Of a stretch of 64,000 nt of DNA, positions 11,512 to 21,600 are shown piece by piece. The position numbers and the translations under genes were made by a program. The notes beneath the pieces are model-generated. The model saw nothing but the letters and a program-made list of their open reading frames with translations, did not search any database and was not told where the DNA came from. Source of the stretch: Hyperoodon ampullatus. Lineage: Eukaryota > Chordata > Mammalia > Artiodactyla > Ziphiidae. The DNA lies in contig CATKHW010000287.1 of assembly GCA_949752795.1 (NCBI GenBank), forward strand, positions 248,001 through 312,000. Reading direction: 5' to 3'. The first letter of the stretch is position 1. Each line of letters opens with the position of its first letter.

Positions 11512-12860
11512 CAGTGAAATTCTTACACAATATCTTCAGGGGTTCTGATGAAACTTAGAATGACCCTATCTACAACGACAGCTGGATGTGGCATAAGGCT
11601 GGTCACTTGGGACTGAGAGGATTGGTGAGATTGGGTGAGAAAATGCAGACCGTTTAAAGCAATAATACCTGGCACCCATTCCATGGGTCCCAACTCTCCA
11701 GGTAGAAGGGAATATCACTACAGTTATAACATGTATGGGCAACCTAGAGAATGGACACCATCTGATGGTGAAAGGTTTCTAAAACTCTACTAATTATTTT
11801 CTCTCCTTGTGCACCAGTTTGACATTCCAACTCCTTTAGTATCAATCTCCCAAATTGGAGAGTCAGCACCTATAACCTCCTGGTTCGCACAGTTGGCACG
11901 TTGTGCAGAGGATATAAGGGAAGAGGGAGAAACAATTAGAGAGTAGCTGTAGGCATTTGGATGGCCACATGTCACTCTAAATTCCCGTCACGAAGAAGAA
12001 TTAACAAACTCTGAGCCAGCCCCCCCAATGGAACCAGTATAGGTCCTGAAGCAAAATTGTGGATTGGCAGTCAGCTCACAAAAACGCGAGTTGAAAAATG
12101 GAGCTCAGGGGCACAGCAATTCACTAACTTGCAGAGTTATAAAGGACTACTCTCTTCCAAAAATCTGTTGAGAGAAAGCCATGAGGCGGACTTGAAAATG
12201 AGGCAGAAGTGCACGGAACAGATTTCCAGAAGTACATTGGAATCGCCTTTAAACACAGGAAAAGCATCACAACTTCAACAATTATGGAATTGTCCATAAA
12301 GGGCACATGCGTTTTCTCCTGAATATATTCAGGAGAAAACGCATATGCCCATTTTGGCCAACCAAGCAACCGCACAATGCAAATCTGCACTACAAAGAAG
12401 TATCACTTCCAACCGGTCAAAAGGGACATCCGTAAAATGTGTAAAAACAAGAAAGGCAAGACAGGATCTGGAGAACAGGGAGCCTTCTTATGCGGATGGG
12501 TGGGATGTAAATTCCCAACAGCCACTCTGGAGGAGTGCATTGTGTTCCCAAAAAGAAGTAAACAACAGTGCTTCACAACCTAAGGCACTTCCAGTCACGG
12601 GAATATACCTTGGGAAAATTGAAAATCAATAAGACACAGCCACCACAAAGTTTATGGCAGCACTGCTTACAAGAACCTCGACTTCGGGACACCTTATAAA
12701 TCCCAGGAAAGACAAAAATGGTAAAGAAATTGTGGTACTTACGTATGATGGAATATCCCTCAGCCATGAAGTCAATGTCATAAGGCCAGTAGCAGCATAA
12801 TGACGGGATTCATGTACGATGATTCTAACTGAAAAAATCACACAGAAAAAGAAACTTATC
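11124..12860 (+). repeat. Satellite unit 2 (1,737 bp, edge)
   Basis: Diverged edge unit resembling unit 1 more than the core. The A-rich tract is interrupted (aaacaaataaac). Palindrome at 12,289-12,362 has about five mismatches, but shows gggcac on the left and catatgccc on the right, so one outer base change is paired. Confidence 0.9.
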
Positions 12861-13250
12861 ATAAGATATCACTTATAAAGGGTATATAAACATGGCTACA
12901 CATGGAAGGAATTAGGAAAGGGAACAGTGTCTCATATTTAGAAACACTCTTATGCATGCTTAAGGGGAAAGCAGAGGTGGGGTGATGAATAAAACCAGAG
13001 TTTGATGTTAGCACAGGTACGGTCCCATAATCCAAATACAGAATAGACAAGACCTACTACTTCCTCCGTGAACGGGACTCAAAACCCCATATTTCCCGCA
13101 GAGGAATATATCTTACTAGTAAGAATCTTAAAACCTATGTATTGATATGTCTCTGTAAGGGAATCAAGTGTGACTAGACTGGCATAAACATGGCAGCGAG
13201 AATCAACTCAAACCCACTATAAAAAGGAAATTCAAAAACAAAACAAAAAA
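12363..13250 (+). mobile_element. L1 ORF2 3' end and 3' UTR remnant
   Basis: Second full L1-like segment, with the same order of landmarks as 10,625-11,511. A reading frame at 12,377-12,583 starts inside the segment and covers the region equivalent to the ORF2 C-terminal cysteine-rich part, then breaks. It also keeps the edge-type bases. The A-rich tract ends at about 13,250, before cagagaaattctttac, which starts the unassigned half. Confidence 0.7.
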
Positions 13251-14595
13251 CAGAGAAATTCTTTACAATTCTTTCAGGGTCTCTGATGAAACCTGGAATG
13301 ACCCTATCTACAACGACAACTGGATGTGGCATAAGGCTTGACACTTGGGACTGAGAGGGTTGGTGAGAGTGGGTGAGCAAATGCAGACCCTTTAAAACAA
13401 TAATATGTGGCACCCATTCCATGGGTCTCAACTATCCAAGTTGAAGGAACTATTACTACAGCTATAACATGTACGGAAAACCTAGAGAACGGACACACTG
13501 TGAATACGAAGGTTTCTAAAACTCAAAGAATAGTCCCTCTCCTGGTGCTCCGGTTTGACTTTCCAACTGCTTTATTATCAGTCTCCCAACTTGAAGAGAC
13601 AGCTACTTTAACCTGCTGGTTCGCACAGGTTGCCAATTTGGCAGAGGATGAAAGGGAAGAGGGAGAACCAATGAGAGAGTAGCTGTTAGGTATTTGGACG
13701 GGCACATGTCACTCTAATTTCCCGGTAGGAAGAAGAATTAACAAAAGTCTCAGCCACCCACCGGTAACCAGTATAGGTCCTGAACCAAAATTTTGGACTT
13801 GCGTTCAGCTCACAAAAAACGAGTTGAAAAATGGAGCTCAGGGGCACAGCAATTCAAATAGTGGCAGAGTAATAAAGGACAACTACCGTCCAAAAATCTG
13901 TTGAGGGAAGGAAACGAGGCGGATTTGAAAGGCAGGCAGAATAGCAGGAAACAGATTTCAAGAGGTACGTTGGAATCACCTTTAAAGCACAGGAACAGGG
14001 GCACAACTTCGACAATAATGCACTTGGCAAAAAAGGGCGTATGCGTTTTCACCTGAATATATTCAGGTGAAAACGCATACGCCCTTTTTGGCCAAGCAAG
14101 CAAGCGGGCAATGCAAATCTGCACTACAAAGAAGTATCACTTCCCACCGGTCAAAAGGGACATCCACAAAATGTGTAAAAACCAGAAAGGCAAGACAGGC
14201 CCTGGAGAACAGGGAGCCTTGTTATGCTGATGGGCGGGATGTAACTTGCCAACTGCCTCTCTGGAGGAGTGCATTGTGTTCCCTAAAACAAGTAAACAAC
14301 AGAGCTACAGAGCCAAGGGCACTTCCAGTCTGGGAATATACCTTGGGAAAACTGAAAATCAATAAGACAGAGCCACCCCAAAATTTAGGGCTGCACTGCT
14401 TACAAGGACCTCAACTTGGGTACACCTTAAATATCCCAGGAAATATAAAAATGGTTCAAAAAATTGTGGTACTTACGTACGATGGAATATCCCTCAGCCA
14501 TGAAATCAATGTCATAAGACCAGTAGCAGCAAAATGGGTGGATTCAGGTACGATGATTCTAAGTGAAATAAGTCACACAGAAAAAGAAACTTATC
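12861..14595 (+). repeat. Satellite unit 3 (1,735 bp, edge/core hybrid)
   Basis: The first part is edge-like. From about 13,606 it matches 22,299 onward without visible difference over the rest of the unit, so the edge-to-core switch lies inside this unit. Palindrome 14,023-14,096 has the paired arm change. Confidence 0.9.
14023..14096. repeat. Palindrome with paired arm change, unit 3
   Basis: The left arm reads ttttcacctgaata and the right arm tattcaggtgaaaa, where most units have ttttctcctgaata and tattcaggagaaaa. The T-to-A change on the left is matched by A-to-T on the right, so pairing is kept. Only one mismatch remains (ggcaaa against ggcc on the far arm). The same pair is at 22,716-22,789, which is a duplicate copy and not independent evidence. 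Confidence 0.9.
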
Positions 14596-14624
14596 ATAAG
14601 ATATCACTTATGAAGATCCTGTAA
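14067..14624 (+). pseudogene. Fused ORF2 C-terminal remnant (185 codons), non-functional
   Basis: One of the longest open frames in the window. It begins in the right arm of the palindrome and ends with SEISHTEKETYHKISLMKIL and a stop, at the place where L1 ORF2 normally ends. Most units have an in-frame TAG in ccagtctagggaata. Here one A is lost (tctgggaata near 14,332), removing that stop and joining two frames. Reverse transcriptase and endonuclease domains are absent, so this is only the tail of ORF2. I infer a chance product of satellite mutation, not a gene. An identical frame lies at 22,760-23,317. Confidence 0.7.
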
Positions 14625-14987
14625 ACATGGCTACACTTGAACTGAGTTAGGAAAGAGAACAGTGTCTCACATTTAGAAAACACTCTTATGTCTGCTTAAG
14701 GGGGAAGGAGAGGTGGGGTGATGCATAAAACCAGAGTTTGATATAAGCACAGGTACCGTTCCAAAAACCACCTATGGAATAGACAAGACCTACACCTTCC
14801 TCAGTGAAAGGGACTCAAAACCCCATATTTCCCGCAGAGGAATATATCTGACTAGTAAGAATCTTAAAACCTATGTATTGATATGTCTCCGTAAGGGAAT
14901 CAAGGGTGTCTAGAATGGCATAAACATGGCAGCGAGAATCAGCTCAAACCCACTATAAAAAGGAATTTCAAAAACAAAACAAAAAAA
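14097..14987 (+). mobile_element. L1 ORF2 3' end and 3' UTR remnant, first core-type copy
   Basis: Reference example of the L1 piece in core units. It starts after the palindrome with atgcaaatctgcactacaaa (about 14,110), passes gatggaatatccctcagcca and the ORF2 end near 14,624, then continues through the 3' UTR to caaaacaaaaaaactgg, where A residues end at 14,987. In each later unit it recurs about 1,738 bp further on, from just after the palindrome to the A-rich tract. Near the end it reads ctataaaaagg, roughly where an L1 polyadenylation signal would be expected. Confidence 0.8.
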
Positions 14988-16334
14988 CTGGGAAATTCTT
15001 TACAATTCCTTCAGGTTCTCTGATGAAACCTGGAATGACCCTATCTACAACGACAGCTGGATATGGCATAAGGCTGGACACTTGGGACTGAGACGATTGG
15101 TGAGATTGGGTGAGCAAATGCAGACCCTTTAAAGCAATAATGCATGGCACCCATTCCATGGGTCCCAACTCTCCAGGTTGAAGGGAATATTACTACAGTT
15201 ATAACATGTACGGGAAACCTAGAGAACGGACACACTGTGAATATGAAAGGTTTCTAAAACTCAACAAATAGTCCCTCTCCTGGTGCTCCAGTTTGACTTT
15301 CCATCTGCTTTACTATCAATATGCCAACTTGGAGAGACAGCCCCTTTAACCTTCTGGTTCGCACAGGTTTCCAATTTGGCAGAGGATGAAAGGGAAGAGG
15401 GAGAACCAATGAGAGAGTAGCTGTTAGGCATTTGGACGGGCACATATCACTGTAATTTCCCGGCAGGAAGAAGAATTAACCAAAGTCTCAGCCCCCCACC
15501 GGGAACCAGAATAGTTCCTGAACCGAAATTTTGGACTTGCGGTCAGCTCACCAAAAACGAGTTGAAAAATGGAGCTCAGGGGCACAGCAATTCACAAACT
15601 GGCCGAGTAATAAAGGACAACTATCGTCCAAAAATCTGTTGAGGGAAGGCAACGAGGCGGACCTGAAAGCGAGGCAGAATAGCAGAAAACAGATTTAAAG
15701 AGGTACGTTGGAATCGCCTTTAAAGCACAGGAAGAGGGGCATGACTTCGACAATGATGCACTTGCCCAAAAAGGGTGTATGCGTCTTCTCCTGAATATAT
15801 TCAGGAGAAAACGCATACGCCCTTTTTGGCCAAGCAAGCAAGCGGGCAATGCAAATCTGCACTACAAAGAAGAATCACTTCCCACCGGTCAAAAGGGACA
15901 TCCACAAAATGTGTAAAAACCAGAAAGGCAAGACAGGCCCTGGAGAAAAGGGAGCCTTGTTATGCTGATGGGCGGGATGTAAATTGCCAACTGCCTCTCT
16001 GGGGGAGTGCATTGTGTTCCCTAAAACAAGTAAAGAACAGAGCTACAGAGCCAAGGGCACTTCCAGTCTAGGGAATATACCTTGGGAAAACTGAAAATCA
16101 ATAAGACAGAGCCACCCCAAAATTTAGGGCTGCACTGCTTACAAGGATCTCAACTTGGGTACACCTTAAATATCCCAGGAAATATAAAAATGGTTCAAAA
16201 AATTGTGGTACTGACGTACGATGGAATATCCCTCAGCCATGAAATCAATGTCATAAGACCAGTAGCAGCAAAATGGGTGGATTCAGGTACGATGATTCTA
16301 AGTGAAATAAGTCACACAGAAAAAGAAACTTATC
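14596..16334 (+). repeat. Satellite unit 4 (1,739 bp)
   Basis: First fully core-type unit. Palindrome 15,761-15,834 has about three left-arm mismatches (gccc, ggtg, gcgtctt). It recurs as unit 9, with differences at 16,003 (g/a) and 16,014 (g/c). Confidence 0.9.
14988..15760. repeat. Unassigned (non-L1) half of unit, core-type example
   Basis: About 773 bp from ctgggaaattctttac to the palindrome. Visible features are a small inverted repeat acccattccatgggt, an AATAAA motif in gagtaataaagg, and gtacgttggaatcg, which partly resembles a CENP-B box. Several CpG sites are kept (gtacgggaaacc, gaacggac, caacgaggcgg). Minus-strand frames of 60-104 codons recur in nearly every unit but vary with indels. 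I see no recognisable domain or gene. Confidence 0.65.
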
Positions 16335-18074
16335 GTAAGATATCACTTATGAAGATCCTGTATACATGGCTACAATTGAACTGATTTGGGAAAGAGAGCA
16401 GTGTCTAACATTTAGAGAACACTCTTATGCCTTCTTAAGGGGGAAGAAGAGGTGGGGTGATGCATAAAACCAGAGTTTGATATAAGCACAGGTACCGTTC
16501 CAAAAACCACCTATGGAATAGACAAGACCTACACCTTCCTCAGTGAAAGGGACTCAAAACCCCATATTTCCCGCATAGGAATATATGTGACTAGTAAGAA
16601 TCTTAAAACCTATGTATTGATATGTCTCCATAAGGGAATCAAGTGTGTCTAGACTGGAATAAACATGGCAGCGAGAATCAGCTCAAACCCACTATAAAAA
16701 GGATTTTCAAAAACAAAACGAAAAAACTGGGAAATTCTTTACAATTCCTTCAGGGTCTCTGATGAAACCTGGAATGACCCTATCTACAACGACAGCTAGA
16801 TGTGGCATAAGGCTGGACACTTGGGACTGAGAGGATTGGTGAGATTTGTTGATCAAATGCAGACCCTTTAAAACACAAATGCCTGGCACCCATTCCATGG
16901 GTCCCAACTCTCCAGGTTGAAGGGAATATTACTACAGTTATAACATGTACGGGAAACCTAGAGAATGGACACACTGTGAATACAATAGGTTTCTAAAACT
17001 CAACGAATAGTTCCTCTCCTGGTGCTCCGGTTTTACTTTCCATCTGCTTTACTATCAACCTCCCAACTTGGAGAGACAGCCCCTTTAACCTCCTGGTTCG
17101 CACAGGTTGCCAATTTGGCAGAGGATGAAAGGGAAGAGGGAGAACCAATGAGAGAGTAGCTGTTAGGCATTTGGACGGGCACATATCACTCTAATTTCCC
17201 GGCAGGAAGAAGAATTAACCAAAGTCTCAGCCACCCTCCAGGAACCAGTATAGGTCCTGAACCAAAATTTTGGACTTGCGGTCAGCTCACGAAAAACGAG
17301 TTGAAAAATGGAGCTCAGGGGCACAGCAATTCACAAACTGGCCGAGTAATAAAGGACAACTATCGTCCAAAAATCTGTTGAGGGAAGGCAACGAGGCGGA
17401 CTTGAAAGCGAGGCAGAATAGCAGGAAACAGATTTCAAGAGGTACGTTGGAATCGCCTTTAAAGCACAGGAAGATGGGCACAACTTCGACAATGATGCAC
17501 TTGGCCAAAAAGGGCGTATGCGTTTTCTCCTGAATATATTCAGGAGAAAACGCATACGCCCTTTTTGGCCAAGCAAGCAAGCGGGCAATGCAAATCTGCA
17601 CTACAAAGAAGTATCACTTCCCACCGGTCAAAAGGGATATCCACAAAAATATGTAAAAACCAGAAAGGCAAGACAGGCCCTGGAGAACAGGGAGCCTTGT
17701 TATGCTGATGGGCGGGATGTAAATTGCCAACTGCCTCTCAGTAGGAGTACATGGTGTTCCCTAAAACAAGTAAAGAACAGAGCTACAGAGCCAAGGGCAC
17801 TTCCAGTCTAGGGAATATACCTTGGGAAAACTGAAAATCAATAAGACAGAGCCACCCCAAAATTTAGGGCTGCACTGCTTACAAGGATCTCAACTTGGGT
17901 ACACCTTAAATATCCCAGGAAATATAAAAATGGTTCAAAAAATTGTGGTACTGACGTACGATGGAATATCCCTCAGCCATGAAATCAATGTCATAAGACC
18001 AGTAGCAGCAAAATGGGTGGATTCAGGTACGATGATTCTAAGTGAAATAAGTCACACAGAAAAAGAAACTTATC
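16335..18074 (+). repeat. Satellite unit 5 (1,740 bp)
   Basis: Carries the perfect palindrome 17,500-17,573. Nearly identical to unit 6, suggesting a one-unit duplication before the five-unit block was copied. The A-rich tract reads aaaacgaaaaaac, a variant shared with unit 6 and units 10-11. Confidence 0.9.
17500..17573. repeat. Perfect 74 bp palindrome (reference copy)
   Basis: Exact inverted repeat with no spacer, centred between 17,536 and 17,537. The left arm runs cttggccaaaaagggcgt then atgcgttttctcctgaata, and the right arm is its full complement. It could extrude as a cruciform or fold into a 37 bp hairpin in single strands. It lies where the unassigned half meets the L1 ORF2 part. 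Perfect copies by hand check are also at 26,193-26,266, 31,409-31,482, 36,624-36,697, 41,840-41,913 and 59,220-59,293. All 31 complete units carry a version. Confidence 0.95.
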
Positions 18075-19814
18075 GTAAGATATCACTTATGAAGATCCTG
18101 TATACATGGCTACAATTGAACTGATTTGGGAAAGAGAGCAGTGTCTAACATTTAGAGAACACTCTTATGCCTTCTTAAGGGGGAAGGAGAGGTGGGGTGA
18201 TGCATAAAACCAGAGTTTGATATAAGCACAGGTACCGTTCCAAAAACCACCTATGGAATAGACAAGACCTACACCTTCCTCAGTGAAAGGGACTCAAAAC
18301 CCCATATTTCCCGCATAGGAATATATGTGACTAGTAAGAATCTTAAAACCTATGTATTGATATGTCTCCATAAGGGAATCAAGTGTGTCTAGACTGGAAT
18401 AAACATGGCAGCGAGAATCAGCTCAAACCCACTATAAAAAGGAATTTCAAAAACAAAACGAAAAAACTGGGAAATTCTTTACAATTCCTTCAGGGTCTCT
18501 GATGAAACCTGGAATGACCCTATCTACAACGACAGCTAGATGTGGCATAAGGCTGGACACTTGGGACTGAGAGGATTGGTGAGATTTGTTGATCAAATGC
18601 AGACCCTTTAAAACACAAATGCCTGGCACCCATTCCATGGGTCCCAACTCTCCAGGTTGAAGGGAATATTACTACAGTTATAACATGTACGGGAAACCTA
18701 GAGAATGGACACACTGTGAATACAATAGGTTTCTAAAACTCAACGAATAGTCCCTCTCCTGGTGCTCCGGTTTTACTTTCCATCTGCTTTACTATCAACC
18801 TCCCAACTTGGGGAGACAGCCCCTTTAACCTCCTGGTTCGCACAGGTTGCCAATTTGGCAGAGGATGAAAGGGAAGAGGGAGAACCAATGAGAGAGTAGC
18901 TGTTAGGCATTTGGACGGGCACATATCACTGTAATTTCCCGGCAGGAAGAAGAATTAACCAAAGTCTCAGCCACCCTCCAGGAACCAGTATAGGTCCTGA
19001 ACCAAAATTTTGGACTTGCGGTCAGCTCACCAAAAACGAGTTGAAAAATGGAGCTCAGGGGCACAGCAATTCACAAACTGGCCGAGTAATAAAGGACAAC
19101 TATCGTCCAAAAATCTGTTGAGGGAAGGCAACGAGGCGGACTTGAAAGCGAGGCAGAATAGCAGGAAACAGATTTCAAGAGGTACGTTGGAATCGCCTTT
19201 AAAGCACAGGAAGATGGGCACAACTTCGACAATGATGCACTTGGCCAAAAAGGGCGTATGCATTTTCTCCTGAATATATTCAGGAGAAAACGCATACGCC
19301 CTTTTTGGCCAAGCAAGCAAGCGGGCAATGCAAATCTGCACTATAAAGAAGTATCACTTCCCACCGGACAAAAGGGATATCCACAAAAATATGTAAAAAC
19401 CAGAAAGGCAAGACAGGCCCTGGAGAACAGGGAGCCTTGTTATGCTGATGGCCGGGATGTAAATTGCCAACTGCCTCTCTGTAGGAGTACATGGTGTTCC
19501 CTAAAACAAGTAAAGAACAGAGCTACAGAGCCAAGGGCACTTCCAGTCTAGGGAATATACCTTGGGAAAACTGAAAATCAATAAGACAGAGCCACCCCAA
19601 AATTTAGGGCTGCACTGCTTACAAGGACCTCAACTTGGGTACACCTTAAATATCCCAGGAAATGTAAAAATGGTTCAAAAAATTGTGGTACTTGCGTACG
19701 ATGGAATATCCCTCAGCCATGAAATCAATGTCATAAGACCAGTAGCAGCAAAATGGGTGGATTCAGGTACGATGATTCTAAGTGAAATAAGTCACACAGA
19801 AAAAGAAACTTATC
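18075..19814 (+). repeat. Satellite unit 6 (1,740 bp)
   Basis: Close copy of unit 5. Palindrome 19,240-19,313 differs at one left-arm base (gtatgcatttt). Recurs as unit 11, with hand-found differences at 19,344 and 19,664. Confidence 0.9.
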
Positions 19815-21550
19815 ATAAGATATCACTTATGAAGATCCTGTATACATGGCTACACTTGAACTGAGTTAGGAAAGAGAGCAGTGTCTCACACTTAGAAAAC
19901 ACACTTATGCCTGCTTAAGGGGGAAAGAGAGGTGGGGTGATGCATAAAACCAGAGTTTTATATAAGCACAGGTACCGTTCCAAAAACCAACTATGGAATA
20001 GACAAGACCTACACCTTCCTCAGTGAAAGGGACTCAAAACCCCATATTTCCCGCAGAGGAATATATCTGACTAGTAAGAATCTTAAAACCTATGTATTGA
20101 TATGTCTCCGTAAGGGAATCAAGTGTGTCTAGACTGGCATAAACATGGCAGCGAGAATCAGCTCAAACCCACTATAAAAAGGAATTTCAAAAACAAAACA
20201 AAAACCTGGGAAATTCTTTACAATTCCTTCAGGGTCTCTGTTGAAACCTGGAATGACCCTATGTACAACGACAGCTGGATGTGGCATAAGGCTGGACACT
20301 TGGGACTGAGAGGATTGGTGAGATTGGGTGAGCAAATGCAGACCCTTTAAAGCAATAATGCATGGCACCCATTCCATGGGTCCCAACTCTCCAGGTTGAA
20401 GGGAATATTACTACAGTTATAACATGTACGGGAAACCTAGAGAACGGACACACTGTGAATACGAAAGGTTTCTAAAACTCAACGAATAATCCCTCTCCTG
20501 GGGCTCAGGTTTGACTTTCCATCTTCTTTACTATCAACTTCCCAACTTGGAGAGACAGACCCTTTAACCTCCTGGTTCGCACAGGTTGCCAATTTGGCAG
20601 CGGATGAAAGGGAAGAGGGAGAACCAATGAGAGAGTAGCAGTTAGGCATTTGGACGGGCACATATCACTGTAATTTCCCGGCAGGAAGAAGAATTAACCA
20701 AAGTCTCAGCCCCCCACTGGGAACCAGTATAGGTCGTGAACCTAAATTTTGGACTTGCGGTCAGCTCACCAAAAACGAGTTGAAAATGGAGCTCAGGGGC
20801 ACAGCAATTCACCAACTGGCCGAGTAATAAAGGAGAACTATCGTCCAAAAATCTGTTGAGGGAAGGCAACGAGGTGCACTTGAAAGCGAGGCAGAATAGC
20901 AGAAAACAGATTTCAATAGGTACGTTGGAAACGCTTTTGAAGCACAGGAAGAGGGGCACAACTTCGACAATGATGCACTTGGCCAAAAAGGGCATATGGG
21001 TTTTCTCCTGAATATATTCAGGTGAAAACGCATATGCCCTTTTTGGCCAAGCAAGCAAGCGGGCAATGCAAATCTGCACTACAAAGAAGTATCACTTCCC
21101 ACCGGTCAAAAGGGACATCCACAAAATGTGTGAAAACCAGAAAGGCAAGACAGGCCCTGGAGAACAGGGAGCCTTGTTATGCTGATGGGCGGGATGTAAA
21201 TTGCCAACTGCCTCTCTGTAGGAGTGCATTGTGTTCCCTAAAACAAGTAAACAGCAGAGCTACAGAGCCAAGGCACTTCCAGTCTAGGGAATATACCTTG
21301 GGAAAACTGAAAATCAATAAGACAGAGCCAACCCAAAATTTAGGGTTGCACTGCTTACAAGGACCTCAACTTGGGTACACCTTAAATATCCCAGGAAATA
21401 TAAAAATGGTTCAAAAAATTGTGCTACTTACGTACGATGGAATATCCCTCAGCCATGAAATCAATGTCATAAGACCAGTAGCAGCAAAATGGGTGGATTC
21501 AGGTATGATGATTCTAAGTGAAATAAGTCACACAGAAAAAGAAACTTATC
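19815..21550 (+). repeat. Satellite unit 7 (1,736 bp)
   Basis: Holds the intermediate palindrome at 20,978-21,051 and the 192-codon fused frame. The near-identical five-unit block ends here at about 21,345, beyond which unit 12 belongs to another lineage. Confidence 0.9.
20978..21051. repeat. Palindrome with one paired and one half-changed position, unit 7
   Basis: Both arms carry the change gggcgtatg to gggcatatg on the left and catacgccc to catatgccc on the right. At the inner position only the right arm is changed (left ctcctgaata, right tattcaggtg), leaving a mismatch. A second mismatch is atggg on the left. This looks like an intermediate between the common and unit-3 forms. Its duplicate at 29,671-29,744 has the same pattern. 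Confidence 0.85.
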
Positions 21551-21600
21551 ATAAGATATCACTTATGAAGATCCTGTACACATGGCTACACTTGAACTGA
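21022..21600 (+). pseudogene. Fused ORF2 C-terminal remnant (192 codons), non-functional
   Basis: Longest open frame in the window. As at 14,067 it starts in the palindrome and ends just after the ORF2 end region, here extended by TWLHLN because gtaaac is gtacac. The frames are joined by a different event: one G is missing in ccaaggcacttcc near 21,273 (usual ccaagggcacttcc). There are no catalytic domains. The duplicate at 29,715-30,293 keeps this deletion but carries extra substitutions downstream of about 30,038. Confidence 0.7.

Larger units (their letters stand above)
13606..21345 (+). repeat. Higher-order block A, copy 1 (~7.74 kb)
   Basis: Recurs at 22,299-30,038, offset 8,693 bp (five units). 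Hand-found differences are only at 16,003, 16,014, 19,344, 19,664 and 20,974. It spans the right part of unit 3 through most of unit 7. The left edge coincides with the edge-to-core switch. Confidence 0.9.

Noticed and set aside
17442..17458. A genuine CENP-B box
   Set aside because: At least three of the nine essential positions are not met, so I list it only as a partial resemblance.
17287..17601. Recurrent 85- and 104-codon minus-strand frames across the palindrome and unassigned half
   Set aside because: They recur because the satellite unit recurs. Indels in other units shorten, extend or remove them, two overlapping frames are open in the same place, and no domain is recognisable.
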